Source: Gammaproteobacteria bacterium (lineage in GTDB: Bacteria; Pseudomonadota; Gammaproteobacteria; Ga0077554; Ga007554). Taken from it: DNA of 64,000 nucleotides. Position numbers and translations under genes: made by a program. The stretch is from the NCBI GenBank assembly GCA_040183005.1, contig JAMPIW010000007.1:1682188-1746187 (forward strand). The letters run 5' to 3'. This document shows positions 16,452 through 25,719 of this stretch, one piece after another (position 1 is the stretch's first letter; each line of letters starts with the position of its first letter). A model generated the notes under the pieces. The model was not told where the DNA came from, ran no database searches, and was given only the letters and a program-made list of their open reading frames with translations.

Positions 16452-17465
16452 ATGCCTATGTTACCGCGAATTTCACCATCTTGGCAGACCAGTTCCTGGC
16501 AAAAATTGCTTGCCCAGGCCATTAGTGATCCGCTTGAACTGCTGGCGATGCTCGATCTTGCGCCGGATGCGCTGTCTTTGGGATATGCTGCCCGGCGCCA
16601 ATTCGCCCTGCGCGTGCCGCGTAGCTATGTGGCGCGGATGCGCAAGAGCGACCCTAACGACCCGTTGCTGCGCCAGGTATTTCCGCTCAGCGACGAAGAA
16701 TTCCTTGCCACAGGTTTTAACACCGATCCGGTGGGCGACCTTGCCGCCATGCCCGCCCCCGGCGTGCTGCATAAGTATGAAGGGCGCGTGCTGCTGGTGA
16801 CCACCGGCGCGTGCGCCATCCATTGCCGCTATTGTTTTCGCCGCCACTTTCCTTACAGCGACGCCAATCCCGCCGCCCATGGTTGGGATGCGGCGCTGGA
16901 CTATATCGCCGCCGACACAACCGTAAGCGAGGTTCTTTTGAGCGGCGGCGATCCTTTGACGCTTACCGACCAACGCCTGGCTCCCCTGGCACAACGCTTA
17001 TCCGCCATCCCGCATCTTAAACGGCTGCGCATCCACACGCGCCTGCCGATCGTATTGCCGGAACGCGTGGATAACGCCCTGCTTGCCTGGCTGGACACAA
17101 GCCGCCTGAAACCGGTGATGGTGGTCCACGCCAACCATGCCAATGAGATTGATGGCTCAGTACGCGATGCGCTGTCGCGCCTTGCGCAGGCTGGGGTGGC
17201 TTTATTCAACCAGACCGTACTGCTGCGCGGCGTGAATGACTCCACCACAGCCCTGGCCGATCTTAGCGAGGCCCTGTTTGAAGCCGGGGTAACACCGTAT
17301 TACCTGCACCTGCTGGACAAAGTGCAAGGCGCCGCCCATTTTGAAACCGAGGAAGCACGCGCGCGTGAGCTCATGAAAGAACTGCGCAACCACCTGCCCG
17401 GCTATCTCGTCCCCCGCCTGGTGCATGAACAGGCCGGCGCTCCGAGCAAACTACCCCTGCTGTAA
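16452..17465 (+). CDS. epmB: EF-P beta-lysylation protein EpmB (lysine 2,3-aminomutase family)
   Basis: A 337-residue radical SAM enzyme (YjeK) converting L-lysine to (R)-beta-lysine for EF-P modification. The iron-sulfur motif is CAIHCRYCF (Cys121, Cys125, Cys128), followed by LLSGGDPLTL and, near the C-terminus, YYLHLLDKVQGAAHFE. The PLP lysine is expected in the C-terminal part, as in the family; EpmB lacks the long C-terminal extension of catabolic aminomutases, and this length agrees. Divergent from efp-epmA, completing the pathway in one locus. Confidence 0.95.
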   Translation: MPMLPRISPSWQTSSWQKLLAQAISDPLELLAMLDLAPDALSLGYAARRQFALRVPRSYVARMRKSDPNDPLLRQVFPLSDEEFLATGFNTDPVGDLAAMPAPGVLHKYEGRVLLVTTGACAIHCRYCFRRHFPYSDANPAAHGWDAALDYIAADTTVSEVLLSGGDPLTLTDQRLAPLAQRLSAIPHLKRLRIHTRLPIVLPERVDNALLAWLDTSRLKPVMVVHANHANEIDGSVRDALSRLAQAGVALFNQTVLLRGVNDSTTALADLSEALFEAGVTPYYLHLLDKVQGAAHFETEEARARELMKELRNHLPGYLVPRLVHEQAGAPSKLPLL

Positions 17466-17565
17466 ACCGAAAGCACCGCTTAGCACTAGATTTTCCAGCT
17501 CTAAAAAATCGGCTGGCCAAGCCGATACAGTGGCATGAACCAACTGATTGCTGGAAATATCCCCC

Positions 17566-19323
17566 ATGGAAAATAGCGGCATCATATTGCACTTCCCACA
17601 AAAAGACGAACCCCAGAATTTAGCCTGTCCACCCCATCCCCTGAAAATAAAGGAGTGGCTGGAGCGTCTTCCGCTAGACAACACCGGCGAAACAGCACGC
17701 TTGGTCTACCAGGAGCTGACCGCGCTGAACCGTACGACAATTGGCGCCCAGCACCGTTTCCAGATTCTCGAATCCTTCAGGCCATCGGTCCATCATGTCG
17801 CGAACGCGCTAAAAAAACATTACCTTTGCTCAACCTTGCCGCTATCCAACATCGCCATCAAAACCGCACAACTCACGCGGGAACTCTACCTGGAGATGGC
17901 AAACGGCTATAAGATCATCATCGACAACCTGCTGACCAATGAATCCACCGCAAGCATGACGCTGACGCACATGCACCGCGCCATGCGCTACCTGAGCGAA
18001 GCGCTGCTTACCTCTTATCAGATGTATGCGCCGTCCCCAACTACAGCATGGCATGACATGCACCAGATGTACCGCTACGCGGAACATAAAAAGCTGCACG
18101 AAAGCCCCGTGCTGGACAACCAGAATACTCTCAGTCCGCAGCGCAGCATCAACGACATCTACAAGCAGGCATTGCTACTGGCCTTGGCGAATCCCTACCA
18201 GCTATCACAGGATGGGATCACAGAGGTATATACAGCACTGGTCACATTGGCGCCTTATGGCCTGTTGAATACCGTATCGAATCCCGGCGACGCGGCTGGA
18301 TCGTTCATAATCAATTTAACGGGGGATGATCCACCCACATCGCTGGCAGTGAACAACAATTGTAGCGCTGAATCATGCCGGGCGTTAGACACCACGGATT
18401 TGATATATCGCCTCTATCAAATATTGGAAAACGAGGCTGGCTCACCTGAGCCAAACGCTACGCGCAACGACACCTCCGCGTCACCAATAGCTTCTGGATT
18501 GGCACGATGGCTAATCTCGGCATGGGGCATTGTCTCCAGGCGCAGCTTTGCACGCCTAAGAAAAACCGGACGGATCAATATCGCCATCGGGCTCGACGCC
18601 ATCCATCATTTCATCAGAAAAACATCCGTGGTGGATGCAACGCTTTCTTTCAGAAAGAAAGATATTCACCCCGCGCCTGCTTCGCCACCCAACCCACCCA
18701 GAGCAAATAACGACCCTATCGCCTTGTTCTCCCGCAGCCTGCAAAACACGGCACATAGAAACGTTGACACCTCTCGCGCCCACGCAACACACACGTGCAC
18801 AATAATCAATGAAAGCGCAGGCGGTTCCGGCTTGCTATGGAAAGTAGACGGTAATTCAACTCCGTTCAAAGCCGGAGAAATAATTGGCATTCAAACCGCC
18901 AATGGAATGAGTAACAATGAATGGGGAATCGCCGTCATTCGCTGGTTAAAGGATGTGACCAGCTCGGAGGTGGAATTCGGCATTGAGATGCTGGCGCCGA
19001 CCGCCGAGGCGGTGTTGATACGTACCCATGCCGCGGACAGATCCGGCGATGCTCCGCTGAATGGCCTGCTGTTGCCCGAACTCACAGCCACCAATCAATC
19101 CGCCACCTTGATAACACCCGCACACGCATTTCAGACCGGCAAGGAAATCATCCTCAGCACGAACAGCGGAACACGTCACGCACTACTCACGGAATCACTG
19201 GAGGACACTGGCGGCTTCATGCAATTTCTTTTCATGCCCGTTCAGGTTATGACCCCTGAAACCCTGGCTTCTGCCGTCCAGACACACGACAAGGATTTCG
19301 AGCTACTTTGGGCTTTTATATGA
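17566..19323 (+). CDS. Large PilZ-like protein, first of a tandem pair
   Basis: A protein of 585 residues, function unknown. ATG 17566 (MENSGIILHF) is chosen because the next gene begins the same way; a TTG six codons upstream is the alternative. The N-terminal ~230 residues are helical with HPLKIKEWLERLPLDNTGET, LNRTT and a YKQALLLALANPYQLSQ block. A low-complexity linker (about residues 365-410) leads to a C-terminal beta domain with NESAGGSGLLW, WGIAVIRWLKD and EFGIEMLAP, a pattern like a PilZ domain (N.S..G then W..V.W....EFG), but no RxxxR motif is seen. No signal peptide. Likely cytoplasmic, possibly a c-di-GMP-linked factor, by similarity of pattern only. Confidence 0.7.
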   Translation: MENSGIILHFPQKDEPQNLACPPHPLKIKEWLERLPLDNTGETARLVYQELTALNRTTIGAQHRFQILESFRPSVHHVANALKKHYLCSTLPLSNIAIKTAQLTRELYLEMANGYKIIIDNLLTNESTASMTLTHMHRAMRYLSEALLTSYQMYAPSPTTAWHDMHQMYRYAEHKKLHESPVLDNQNTLSPQRSINDIYKQALLLALANPYQLSQDGITEVYTALVTLAPYGLLNTVSNPGDAAGSFIINLTGDDPPTSLAVNNNCSAESCRALDTTDLIYRLYQILENEAGSPEPNATRNDTSASPIASGLARWLISAWGIVSRRSFARLRKTGRINIAIGLDAIHHFIRKTSVVDATLSFRKKDIHPAPASPPNPPRANNDPIALFSRSLQNTAHRNVDTSRAHATHTCTIINESAGGSGLLWKVDGNSTPFKAGEIIGIQTANGMSNNEWGIAVIRWLKDVTSSEVEFGIEMLAPTAEAVLIRTHAADRSGDAPLNGLLLPELTATNQSATLITPAHAFQTGKEIILSTNSGTRHALLTESLEDTGGFMQFLFMPVQVMTPETLASAVQTHDKDFELLWAFI

Positions 19324-19479
19324 TGGGAGGTGGATCCTCCCTCATATATGTATTTCGCCAGCACTCCACTCCATTCAACGGAAATTTTTCCGATTTTCCC
19401 TACCCTATTCTAAATATTTGAAAATCCTGGCCGATAGTAATAATACCCCCTGAAATATGTTCAAGGAGAATGGCCCGCC

Positions 19480-21273
19480 ATGGAAAATGCCACCCTCAAT
19501 TTACAAACGCCGTGCCTGGACAAAAGCCTGGGGATGGACTTTGATCCACATCCTGTCAAGATAAAAGGGTGGATCGAACATTTGCCTCTGGTTAATACCG
19601 GAGAAACCGCGCACGCGCTCTATTGCGCACTGACAAAGCTGAACCGTACCACCCTTCCGGTACAACACCGTTGCCAGATTCTGGCATTGTTCAGAACACC
19701 AACCCGCAGAGTAATAGCGGCACTAAAAAAACAGTATATCGGCGCAGCCTTTCCGTTATCGGAGTCAAACCTTAAAGATGCTCATCTGGCACGCGACCTT
19801 TATAGCGAAATGGCGAATGGCTATAAAGTTACCCTCAACAATCTGATCACACATCAATCCTCGGCATTCACCGCCGGCAAGGCCTTGCTGCTGCTGCATC
19901 ATGCCATGCAGCACCTGATTGACGCACTACTGACCTCCTATCAAATATATACACCCTGCCCAAACACAGTATGGCGGGACATTCATCAGCTCTATCATTA
20001 CGCCGAACAAAAGCATCTCCATGAAAGCGCCATCCTGGACACGGAAGACGCGCCTATTGCACGCCACAGCATCAGCGATCTCTACAAGCAGGCGTTGCTG
20101 CTGGCATTGGCCAATCCTTATCATTTATCTCAAAACGAAATAGGCAGCGTAGTTGGGATTCTTGGCCAATGGTCATCCCTCAGTCGACTGGGACCCGTTT
20201 CCGACGCCACCAATCTGGCAGAATCATTCATGATCGACCCGGAAAAAGACGAGCCCACTTCATCACCAACAACAAAAAAAAATTGCTTTTCCAAATCATG
20301 CCGGGTGCTGGATACCTCACCCCTGATTGATCATCTGCGTAATACTCTCAGTCAACAAGAAACCCAGGAATCACAAAAGTCATTGTTGCCTCACGAGCTT
20401 TTGGTCAGACTCATGTCATCATGGGGAACAATCCCGCAACGCAGTTTCTCCCGCATCAATAAAAACTCCGTACTTGTTGTGACAGTAGGCCTGGGCGCTA
20501 TTCATAACGCCATCAATGGAGCTTCAGCATCCCCCGCGAACGAAACACGTAAAGGCAAAGCCAGTTTCACAAGCCGCCCTGTAACCGGGCTGTATGGTGC
20601 GGAAGATAATTGGGATGCGCAGGAAGCGGAGAAGGATCAACAGGACGTATGGAATGTAATCAATCAAACTACGTACTTCGCAAAGCAACAGGAGAAACAG
20701 CCTGCACCACCCCCGGCCGCAACACTTCCCTTTGCAACGTATGAATGCGCCGTTGTCAACGAAAGTGCCAACGGCGCGTGCCTGGCATGGGAAGGAAACA
20801 AAAAATCGGTGAAATTCAAGATTGGTGAGTTGGTGGGCATCCGCATCACAACCCAGGGAAACCTTCAGGAATGGGGCGTAGCGGTCATACGTTGGATGAA
20901 AAACGTCAAAAATTCACGGATGGAGTTTGGCATTCAGATGATGGCCCCCATCGCTGAGTCAATAACACTAAGCCGTTATGGCATTGAAAAGAGCGCCACT
21001 GATCAGACGGCAGGGCTACTATTGCCAGAGATCAAGACTATCAATCAACCTGCCACCGTAATAGTGCCCGCCCATATCTTCAGCGCCGGACATAAAGTAG
21101 CCATAAAGACTCATGGCGGCAAAGGCGGAAGCATGCATGCCACGTTGCTCGCCGATCCTTTGCAAAACACTGGCCTCTTCGTACAATTCCGTTTCGCGCC
21201 GGAACATGACGTCAACGATAGCACGCTTGCATCCGGCGCGCAGATGGGAGACAAAGGATTTGAATGGATGTGA
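19480..21273 (+). CDS. Large PilZ-like protein, second of a tandem pair
   Basis: A 597-residue paralogue of the preceding gene. Matching blocks are HPVKIKGWIEHLPLVNTGET, LNRTT, LTSYQIYTPCPNTVW, LYKQALLLALANPYHLSQ, NESANGACLAW, WGVAVIRWMKN and EFGIQMMAP. The linker differs in length and content and is charged and Gln-rich (about residues 365-410). An AAGGAG lies 11 bp before ATG 19480. The two genes are 156 bp apart and probably arose by duplication. It converges on the GNAT gene. Function unknown; role in surface or c-di-GMP signalling is a guess from the PilZ-like end. Confidence 0.7.
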   Translation: MENATLNLQTPCLDKSLGMDFDPHPVKIKGWIEHLPLVNTGETAHALYCALTKLNRTTLPVQHRCQILALFRTPTRRVIAALKKQYIGAAFPLSESNLKDAHLARDLYSEMANGYKVTLNNLITHQSSAFTAGKALLLLHHAMQHLIDALLTSYQIYTPCPNTVWRDIHQLYHYAEQKHLHESAILDTEDAPIARHSISDLYKQALLLALANPYHLSQNEIGSVVGILGQWSSLSRLGPVSDATNLAESFMIDPEKDEPTSSPTTKKNCFSKSCRVLDTSPLIDHLRNTLSQQETQESQKSLLPHELLVRLMSSWGTIPQRSFSRINKNSVLVVTVGLGAIHNAINGASASPANETRKGKASFTSRPVTGLYGAEDNWDAQEAEKDQQDVWNVINQTTYFAKQQEKQPAPPPAATLPFATYECAVVNESANGACLAWEGNKKSVKFKIGELVGIRITTQGNLQEWGVAVIRWMKNVKNSRMEFGIQMMAPIAESITLSRYGIEKSATDQTAGLLLPEIKTINQPATVIVPAHIFSAGHKVAIKTHGGKGGSMHATLLADPLQNTGLFVQFRFAPEHDVNDSTLASGAQMGDKGFEWM

Positions 21274-21341
21274 AATACCGCCAAAAAGCTTCTGAACTCG
21301 CCAGCTTCGTGACGGCATATTTTCTCCGGACTTTTATCCGG

Positions 21342-21884
21342 TTACTGTACTGTTTGCCGAAAGAACTCAGTAAGCACCACAGGATAGCGAAGCGTTCCAC
21401 CACCGCTTAATGCACCTTTTGCCAGCTCTATAGCCTGCACAGACTCTTCAGGCACAGGCAAAAGGCACCGGATATCCCATTTGGAGGCCTTTTCAAGGCC
21501 GAACCGCACATAAAACTCGGGATGCCCCACTACCACAATAGCCTTGTGCCCAAGACTCGCCGCCTTGGTGATTGCGGCCCGCACCAGGGCAGAGCCTATG
21601 CCACGATGCGACTGCGAGGGTACCACCGCCATCGGCGCTAGCGCCAGCACATCGAACTCGCCTCCTGGACGGCCAAGATAGGCTCGCGACAGCAGGATAT
21701 GCCCCACGATACGGTTATCTATTTCAGCAACGAGAGATAATTCGGGAATGAAATGCTCGGACTGTCGTAACACGGTGACCAGAATCGCCTCCGCTTCGCC
21801 TTCGAAAGCGCTAAGATTAACAACATCAATCGCGCGCACGTCAGCCGCTGTTTCCTGCCGGACGGTAATATCTGTCATGGTCAT
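21342..21884 (-). CDS. GNAT family N-acetyltransferase (YhbS-like)
   Basis: A protein of 180 residues. ATG 21884 (MTMTDITVRQETAAD) follows AAGGAG by 9 bp; the upstream part of the frame is non-coding. Acetyl-CoA-binding motif A is MAVVPSQSHRGIGSALVRAA (Q/RxxGxG/A type), preceded by VLALAP, and followed by GHKAIVVVGHPEFYVRFGLE, typical of the YhbS group. Substrate unknown. It stands alone between the PilZ-like pair and htpX. Confidence 0.85.
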   Translation of the reverse strand: MTMTDITVRQETAADVRAIDVVNLSAFEGEAEAILVTVLRQSEHFIPELSLVAEIDNRIVGHILLSRAYLGRPGGEFDVLALAPMAVVPSQSHRGIGSALVRAAITKAASLGHKAIVVVGHPEFYVRFGLEKASKWDIRCLLPVPEESVQAIELAKGALSGGGTLRYPVVLTEFFRQTVQ

Positions 21885-21990
21885 TTTATTGTTCTCCTTG
21901 CTTGGATACAGCTTTGTTTGGATACAGCCTACATCGGCGGGGAATCCATTTTCTTTAATAGCAGCCTGCCCCAGCAGCCTGCCCCAAATG

Positions 21991-22019
21991 ACAGAGGCGC
22001 CCTTCAAGGGCGCCTCTGT
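21991..22019 (-). terminator. Perfect 14-bp hairpin downstream of htpX
   Basis: ACAGAGGCGCCCTT and its exact complement AAGGGCGCCTCTGT flank a single base (22005). It lies 8 bp beyond the htpX stop. The T-tract is poor on the minus strand (TCATTTGG) and short on the plus strand (TTTACC), so it may stabilise the htpX 3' end as much as terminate. Confidence 0.65.
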
Positions 22020-22027
22020 TTACCTTA

Positions 22028-22915
22028 TTAGCTACGCTGGGAACGTAGCGTGGCAATGCGTTCTTCCAGCGGAGGATGGCTCATAAACAGGCGTTTCAGC
22101 CCGTGACCGATCCCACCCGAAATGCCAAACGCAGCCATCTGGTCCGGAAGATGAGCCTGGTTAGCCCCCATTTTCAAACGCTCCAGAGCAGCAATCATCT
22201 TTTCCCGCCCGGCCAGGCTCGCGCCACCGGCATCGGCGCGAAATTCGCGGCGACGGCTGAACCACATGACGATGGCGCTGGCCAATACGCCCAGCACCAG
22301 CTCAGCGACTATGGAAGTTACCCAGAAAGCCGGGCCATGGCCGCGCTCGGTCTTGAACACCAGCCGGTCTACCAAATGGCCAACTACCCGCGACAGCACA
22401 ATCACAAAGGTGTTCACCACACCTTGAATCAGCGCCAGGGTTATCATGTCACCATTGGCGACGTGGCTGACCTCATGCGCCAGCACGGCCTCAGCCTCAT
22501 CCTGACTCATGGAACGCAACAGGCCGGTGCTCACCGCCACCAGGGCGTTGTTACGCCACATGCCAGTGGCGAAGGCATTCACGTCGGGCGAGTCATAGAT
22601 CGCCACTTCCGGCATTCCGATACCGGCCTTTTGTGCCTGGCGCTTCACGGTATCCACCAACCATGCCTCGGTGGCATTTGCCGGGCGCTCGATCACGCGC
22701 GCCCCGGTCATATTCTTTGCGCTCCATTTGGAGATCGCCAACGAGATGAACGAGCCACTCATGCCGATGATGCCGGCATAGATGAGCAGCGAAGTCATAT
22801 TCAAATCGACTCCCTGCTGGTCGAGAATACCTTCAATCCCTAACAGACGCATCGAAACGCTGAGTACAACCAGCACAGCGATGTTGGTAAGCAGGAACAG
22901 AAAAATGCGTTTCAT
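22028..22915 (-). CDS. htpX: Membrane zinc metalloprotease HtpX
   Basis: A 295-residue M48 family protease for quality control of inner-membrane proteins. Two N-terminal helices (about 4-26 and 40-60) precede the zinc site HEVSH (residues 147-151), with [11 protein letters not shown] supplying the third ligand region; two more hydrophobic segments lie between. Sequence and length match E. coli HtpX closely ([17 protein letters not shown]). Stands alone, followed by a strong hairpin. In relatives it is induced by envelope stress; no such site was identified here. Confidence 0.96.
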   Translation of the reverse strand: MKRIFLFLLTNIAVLVVLSVSMRLLGIEGILDQQGVDLNMTSLLIYAGIIGMSGSFISLAISKWSAKNMTGARVIERPANATEAWLVDTVKRQAQKAGIGMPEVAIYDSPDVNAFATGMWRNNALVAVSTGLLRSMSQDEAEAVLAHEVSHVANGDMITLALIQGVVNTFVIVLSRVVGHLVDRLVFKTERGHGPAFWVTSIVAELVLGVLASAIVMWFSRRREFRADAGGASLAGREKMIAALERLKMGANQAHLPDQMAAFGISGGIGHGLKRLFMSHPPLEERIATLRSQRS

Positions 22916-23050
22916 TCAAAACCTCGTAAGTTATAAACACAAGTCATTAGATAGGGGCAGATCATGAAAAGTTCAAGTCTTCCGTAGCCGGAGAATCCCA
23001 GAAGTGAAAGGGGATTTTATCATAATTACAATAAGTTATAAATAAGCCTC

Positions 23051-23518
23051 CTATAACCCGCTATTGGCCCGCCAGGCCTCCAGCTTGCTGTGCATGCGCC
23101 GCACATGACTGCCCTCCCAATAGACCTTACCGCACTGCGGGCAATAATTAAGGTGGCGAACCATCGCGCGCGAACGATGCGGCACCTCACACCACAGCTC
23201 GGGCGGGGCCTCGATCAACGGCGTGTTGCACACCAGACAGCGCGTGAATGGCCGGAACGTCCAGTCGATCCCGATCTGCCCGGTCAGCTCCTGGATGCAA
23301 TCCTGCACCGTGTTGGAACGCAGCAGGATCACCACACCCGGCGCATCACGGAATTCCGTGAGTTTGCGGTCGCGCGTGATCAACAGCCGCCCTTCCCGCA
23401 CCGCACGCTGGATCAGATCGCGGTCGCGGACTCCGTCTCCCTCGATCACCGTGTCATACCCCGCCGCGCGCAGCCAGCGCCCCAGGCGCTTGAGCATCTC
23501 GTCACACAGGAACTTCAT
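23051..23518 (-). CDS. Mut7-C RNase domain protein with zinc ribbon
   Basis: A 155-residue protein. The N-terminal ~85 residues are a PIN-like Mut7-C domain (FLCDEMLKRLGRWLRAAGYD; LLITRDRKL) with the acidic residues expected of a metal-dependent nuclease. The C-terminal part is a zinc ribbon with CLVC and CPQCGKVYWEGSH. Whether it cuts RNA in vivo is not known for the family. ATG overlaps the stop of the upstream deacetylase by 4 bp, so the two are translated together. Confidence 0.85.
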   Translation of the reverse strand: MKFLCDEMLKRLGRWLRAAGYDTVIEGDGVRDRDLIQRAVREGRLLITRDRKLTEFRDAPGVVILLRSNTVQDCIQELTGQIGIDWTFRPFTRCLVCNTPLIEAPPELWCEVPHRSRAMVRHLNYCPQCGKVYWEGSHVRRMHSKLEAWRANSGL

Positions 23519-24477
23519 GGCGTTTCGATGAACGCCCGCACCACTGCTGTCCAGGCACGGGCCAGATTGTCCAGGTTATAGCCACCTCCACCCAAGGCCA
23601 GGATGCGCCCCTCACAGCATTCCTCAGCGATTTCGCACAACCGGGTCGCCGCATAGGCGTGGGTGGCGGGCGAATACGTCAGGTTTGCCAAGGGGTCGCC
23701 TGCCAGACTATCGGCACCGCATTGCAGAATGATGAATTCAGGACGGGCATGGCGCACAAATGCCTCGATACGCGGCCAGACTTGTAAAAAGGCCGTATCT
23801 CCGGCACCCGGCGACAAGGGGATGTTGAGCTTGCTGCCTGCCGCCGCGCCACGCCCAATCTCGTGCGCCGCGCCGGTGCCGGGAAAGAGATAACGGCCAT
23901 TTTCATGGACATCGACGATGTATATCTGCGGATCGGTCTCATAAGCATAAAACACCCCATCACCGTGATGGACATCAATATCCACATAAGCGATGCGCTG
24001 CACACCATAACCACTGCGCAAGATCTCAATCGCCACGCCGATATCGTTGAAAATGCAAAAACCCGTCGCGGCATCGCGTGCCGCATGGTGCAACCCGGCG
24101 ATGGGGACGAAAGCACGGCGGCAGCTACGCTCCATGATGCACTTCACGGCATCGACGGTGGAACCCACCACATATGCCGCCGCTTCATAGACACCTGCAA
24201 AGGCAGGGGTATCGCCAGCGTCGAAATCCCCCCAGCCCCGCGCCGACATCGCCTTGATGCGCGCCACGTGAGCATGTGTATGGAAGCGCTCGATCACCTC
24301 CTGCGCCGCCATTACCGGCGCGCGGACGGTTACGCCGCCATCCAGGCCGTTGCGGATCATTTCATCCCAAAAGGCCTCCATCCGCCCGGCCCCGAAGGGA
24401 TGGCCACCGGGGAAAGCGTAGCGGGCGAGGCCTTCGCCGAGGTAGACACACACGCGGTTATCGTTTGCAATTGGCAT
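23515..24477 (-). CDS. Histone deacetylase family protein (AcuC-like)
   Basis: A 320-residue arginase/deacetylase-fold zinc enzyme. Diagnostic motifs: PVMAAQEVIERFHTHAHVAR, AGLHHAARDAATGFCIFND with the catalytic His pair, YVDIDVHHGDGVFYAYE with zinc-binding Asp/His, and LALGGGGYN at the end. ATG 24477 (MPIANDNRV) follows a tiny membrane-protein gene by 4 bp; the frame extends 8 codons more. Substrate may be an acetylated protein, polyamine or small molecule. It overlaps the Mut7-C gene by 4 bp. Confidence 0.88.
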   Translation of the reverse strand: MPIANDNRVCVYLGEGLARYAFPGGHPFGAGRMEAFWDEMIRNGLDGGVTVRAPVMAAQEVIERFHTHAHVARIKAMSARGWGDFDAGDTPAFAGVYEAAAYVVGSTVDAVKCIMERSCRRAFVPIAGLHHAARDAATGFCIFNDIGVAIEILRSGYGVQRIAYVDIDVHHGDGVFYAYETDPQIYIVDVHENGRYLFPGTGAAHEIGRGAAAGSKLNIPLSPGAGDTAFLQVWPRIEAFVRHARPEFIILQCGADSLAGDPLANLTYSPATHAYAATRLCEIAEECCEGRILALGGGGYNLDNLARAWTAVVRAFIETP

Positions 24478-24481
24478 CGGC

Positions 24482-24610
24482 TTATGGCCTCTGGCCGCCA
24501 TGCAAAACGATCAACGCCAACACGACGAGCGCAACCCCCACAACCAAAATCGCCGCCAATTGCCGGTCGATCTGATTCACCGCCTGCACCAATTTCACCA
24601 AAGTGTCCAT
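24482..24610 (-). CDS. 42-residue single-span membrane protein
   Basis: A short open frame not related to any family I recognise: MDTLVKLVQAVNQIDRQLAA followed by a hydrophobic helix rich in Val, Leu and Ala, ending in a HGGQRP tail. It fits between a GGGGGTG ribosome-like site and the deacetylase start 4 bp downstream, so it reads as the first gene of the deacetylase/Mut7-C operon. Composition (amphipathic start, one helix, short polar end) resembles real small membrane proteins, but chance cannot be ruled out. Confidence 0.5.
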   Translation of the reverse strand: MDTLVKLVQAVNQIDRQLAAILVVGVALVVLALIVLHGGQRP

Positions 24611-24718
24611 CCTGCACCCCCAAAAACCATAGCCATAAAGATGAGGTTACAGCCGGCGCATCATCATCGTAAAGGACCAAATAATGCTGATTTCCAGCGT
24701 TTTTTCGTCCTTTACAAA

Positions 24719-24748
24719 ACAGAAAGCCCGCAGTTGCGGGCTTTCTGT
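24719..24748 (-). terminator. Rho-independent terminator of the yajC-secD-secF operon
   Basis: A 14-bp perfect stem (ACAGAAAGCCCGCA / TGCGGGCTTTCTGT) with a 2-bp centre, 20 bp after the secF stop, followed on the minus strand by TTTTG. Confidence 0.85.
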
Positions 24749-24767
24749 ACTCAACTAACGAGAAACC

Positions 24768-25703
24768 TTACGGACGGGCGTCAACACCCTCACCCTCTTT
24801 CTTGACGGGCATCAGATTACTTCTGTCGACACCCAACCACATCACGATAGGACTGGCCACCAGCACCGAGGAATAGATGCCGAACACAATACCAATGGTG
24901 AGCGCCAACGCGAAATAGAACAGCGACTCGCCGCCGAAAAACAGCATGGACAGCACCACCAATTCCGTCATCGTGTGGGTGATAACGGTGCGTGACATAG
25001 TGCGGGTAATAGCGTTGTCGATGACTTCCGGAACGGATGCTTTGCGCATCTTGCGGAAGTTTTCGCGAATCCTGTCAAACACCACCACCGACTCATTCAC
25101 CGAGTAGCCAAGAATGGCGAGCACACCCGCCAGCACTGTCAAGGAGAACTCCCACTGAAAGAAAGCAAAGAAACCCAGGATGATAACGACATCGTGCATA
25201 TTGGCGACGATCGCGGCAATCGAGAAACGCCATTCGAAACGTATCGCGAGATAGGCCATAATTCCGGCGCACACCAACAGGAGCGCCAGCCCGCCACCCT
25301 CATACAATTCCTGGCCGACCTGCGGACCAACGAACTCCACTCGCCGCCGCTCCACGCTGGCATCCAGCGTCTTGAGCGCGTGCATAATCTCATCGCTGAG
25401 CGTCGCCGAGGACATGTTCTGCTTTGCGGGCAGACGGATGAGCACATCCTGGGTGGTGCCGAAGTTTTGTACTGTCACATCGTGATAGCCTGCCCCTAGA
25501 AGCCCGGTACGAATATGCTCCACGTCTACTGCGTGCGGGTAATGAACCTCAACTACCGTACCACCGGTGAACTCGATGCTCAGATTCAGCCCGCGCATGA
25601 AAAGGGCCCCGACCGCCAGGGCAAACATCACGGCCGAGATTACCGTTGTAATGCGCGCGTAGCGCATGAACGGAATATCGTGCTTGATGCGGAAAAATTC
25701 CAT
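24768..25703 (-). CDS. secF: Protein translocase subunit SecF
   Basis: A 311-residue six-helix membrane protein that, with SecD, uses the proton gradient to pull secreted proteins through SecYEG. The N-terminal helix is followed by the periplasmic domain (FTGGTVVEVHY, VEFVGPQVGQEL), then the RND-type helices with GYSVNESVVVFDRIRENFRK and the C-terminal GIYSSVLVASPIVMWLG, all conserved in SecF. It lies 16 bp after secD, in the usual order yajC-secD-secF. Confidence 0.97.
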   Translation of the reverse strand: MEFFRIKHDIPFMRYARITTVISAVMFALAVGALFMRGLNLSIEFTGGTVVEVHYPHAVDVEHIRTGLLGAGYHDVTVQNFGTTQDVLIRLPAKQNMSSATLSDEIMHALKTLDASVERRRVEFVGPQVGQELYEGGGLALLLVCAGIMAYLAIRFEWRFSIAAIVANMHDVVIILGFFAFFQWEFSLTVLAGVLAILGYSVNESVVVFDRIRENFRKMRKASVPEVIDNAITRTMSRTVITHTMTELVVLSMLFFGGESLFYFALALTIGIVFGIYSSVLVASPIVMWLGVDRSNLMPVKKEGEGVDARP

Positions 25704-25719
25704 CTAACTATCCTCGAAA

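Noticed and set aside
24669-24715. Inverted repeat GTAAAGGAC / GTCCTTTAC upstream of the deacetylase operon
   Set aside because: Only 9 bp per arm with a 29-bp gap and no other supporting signal; could be chance.
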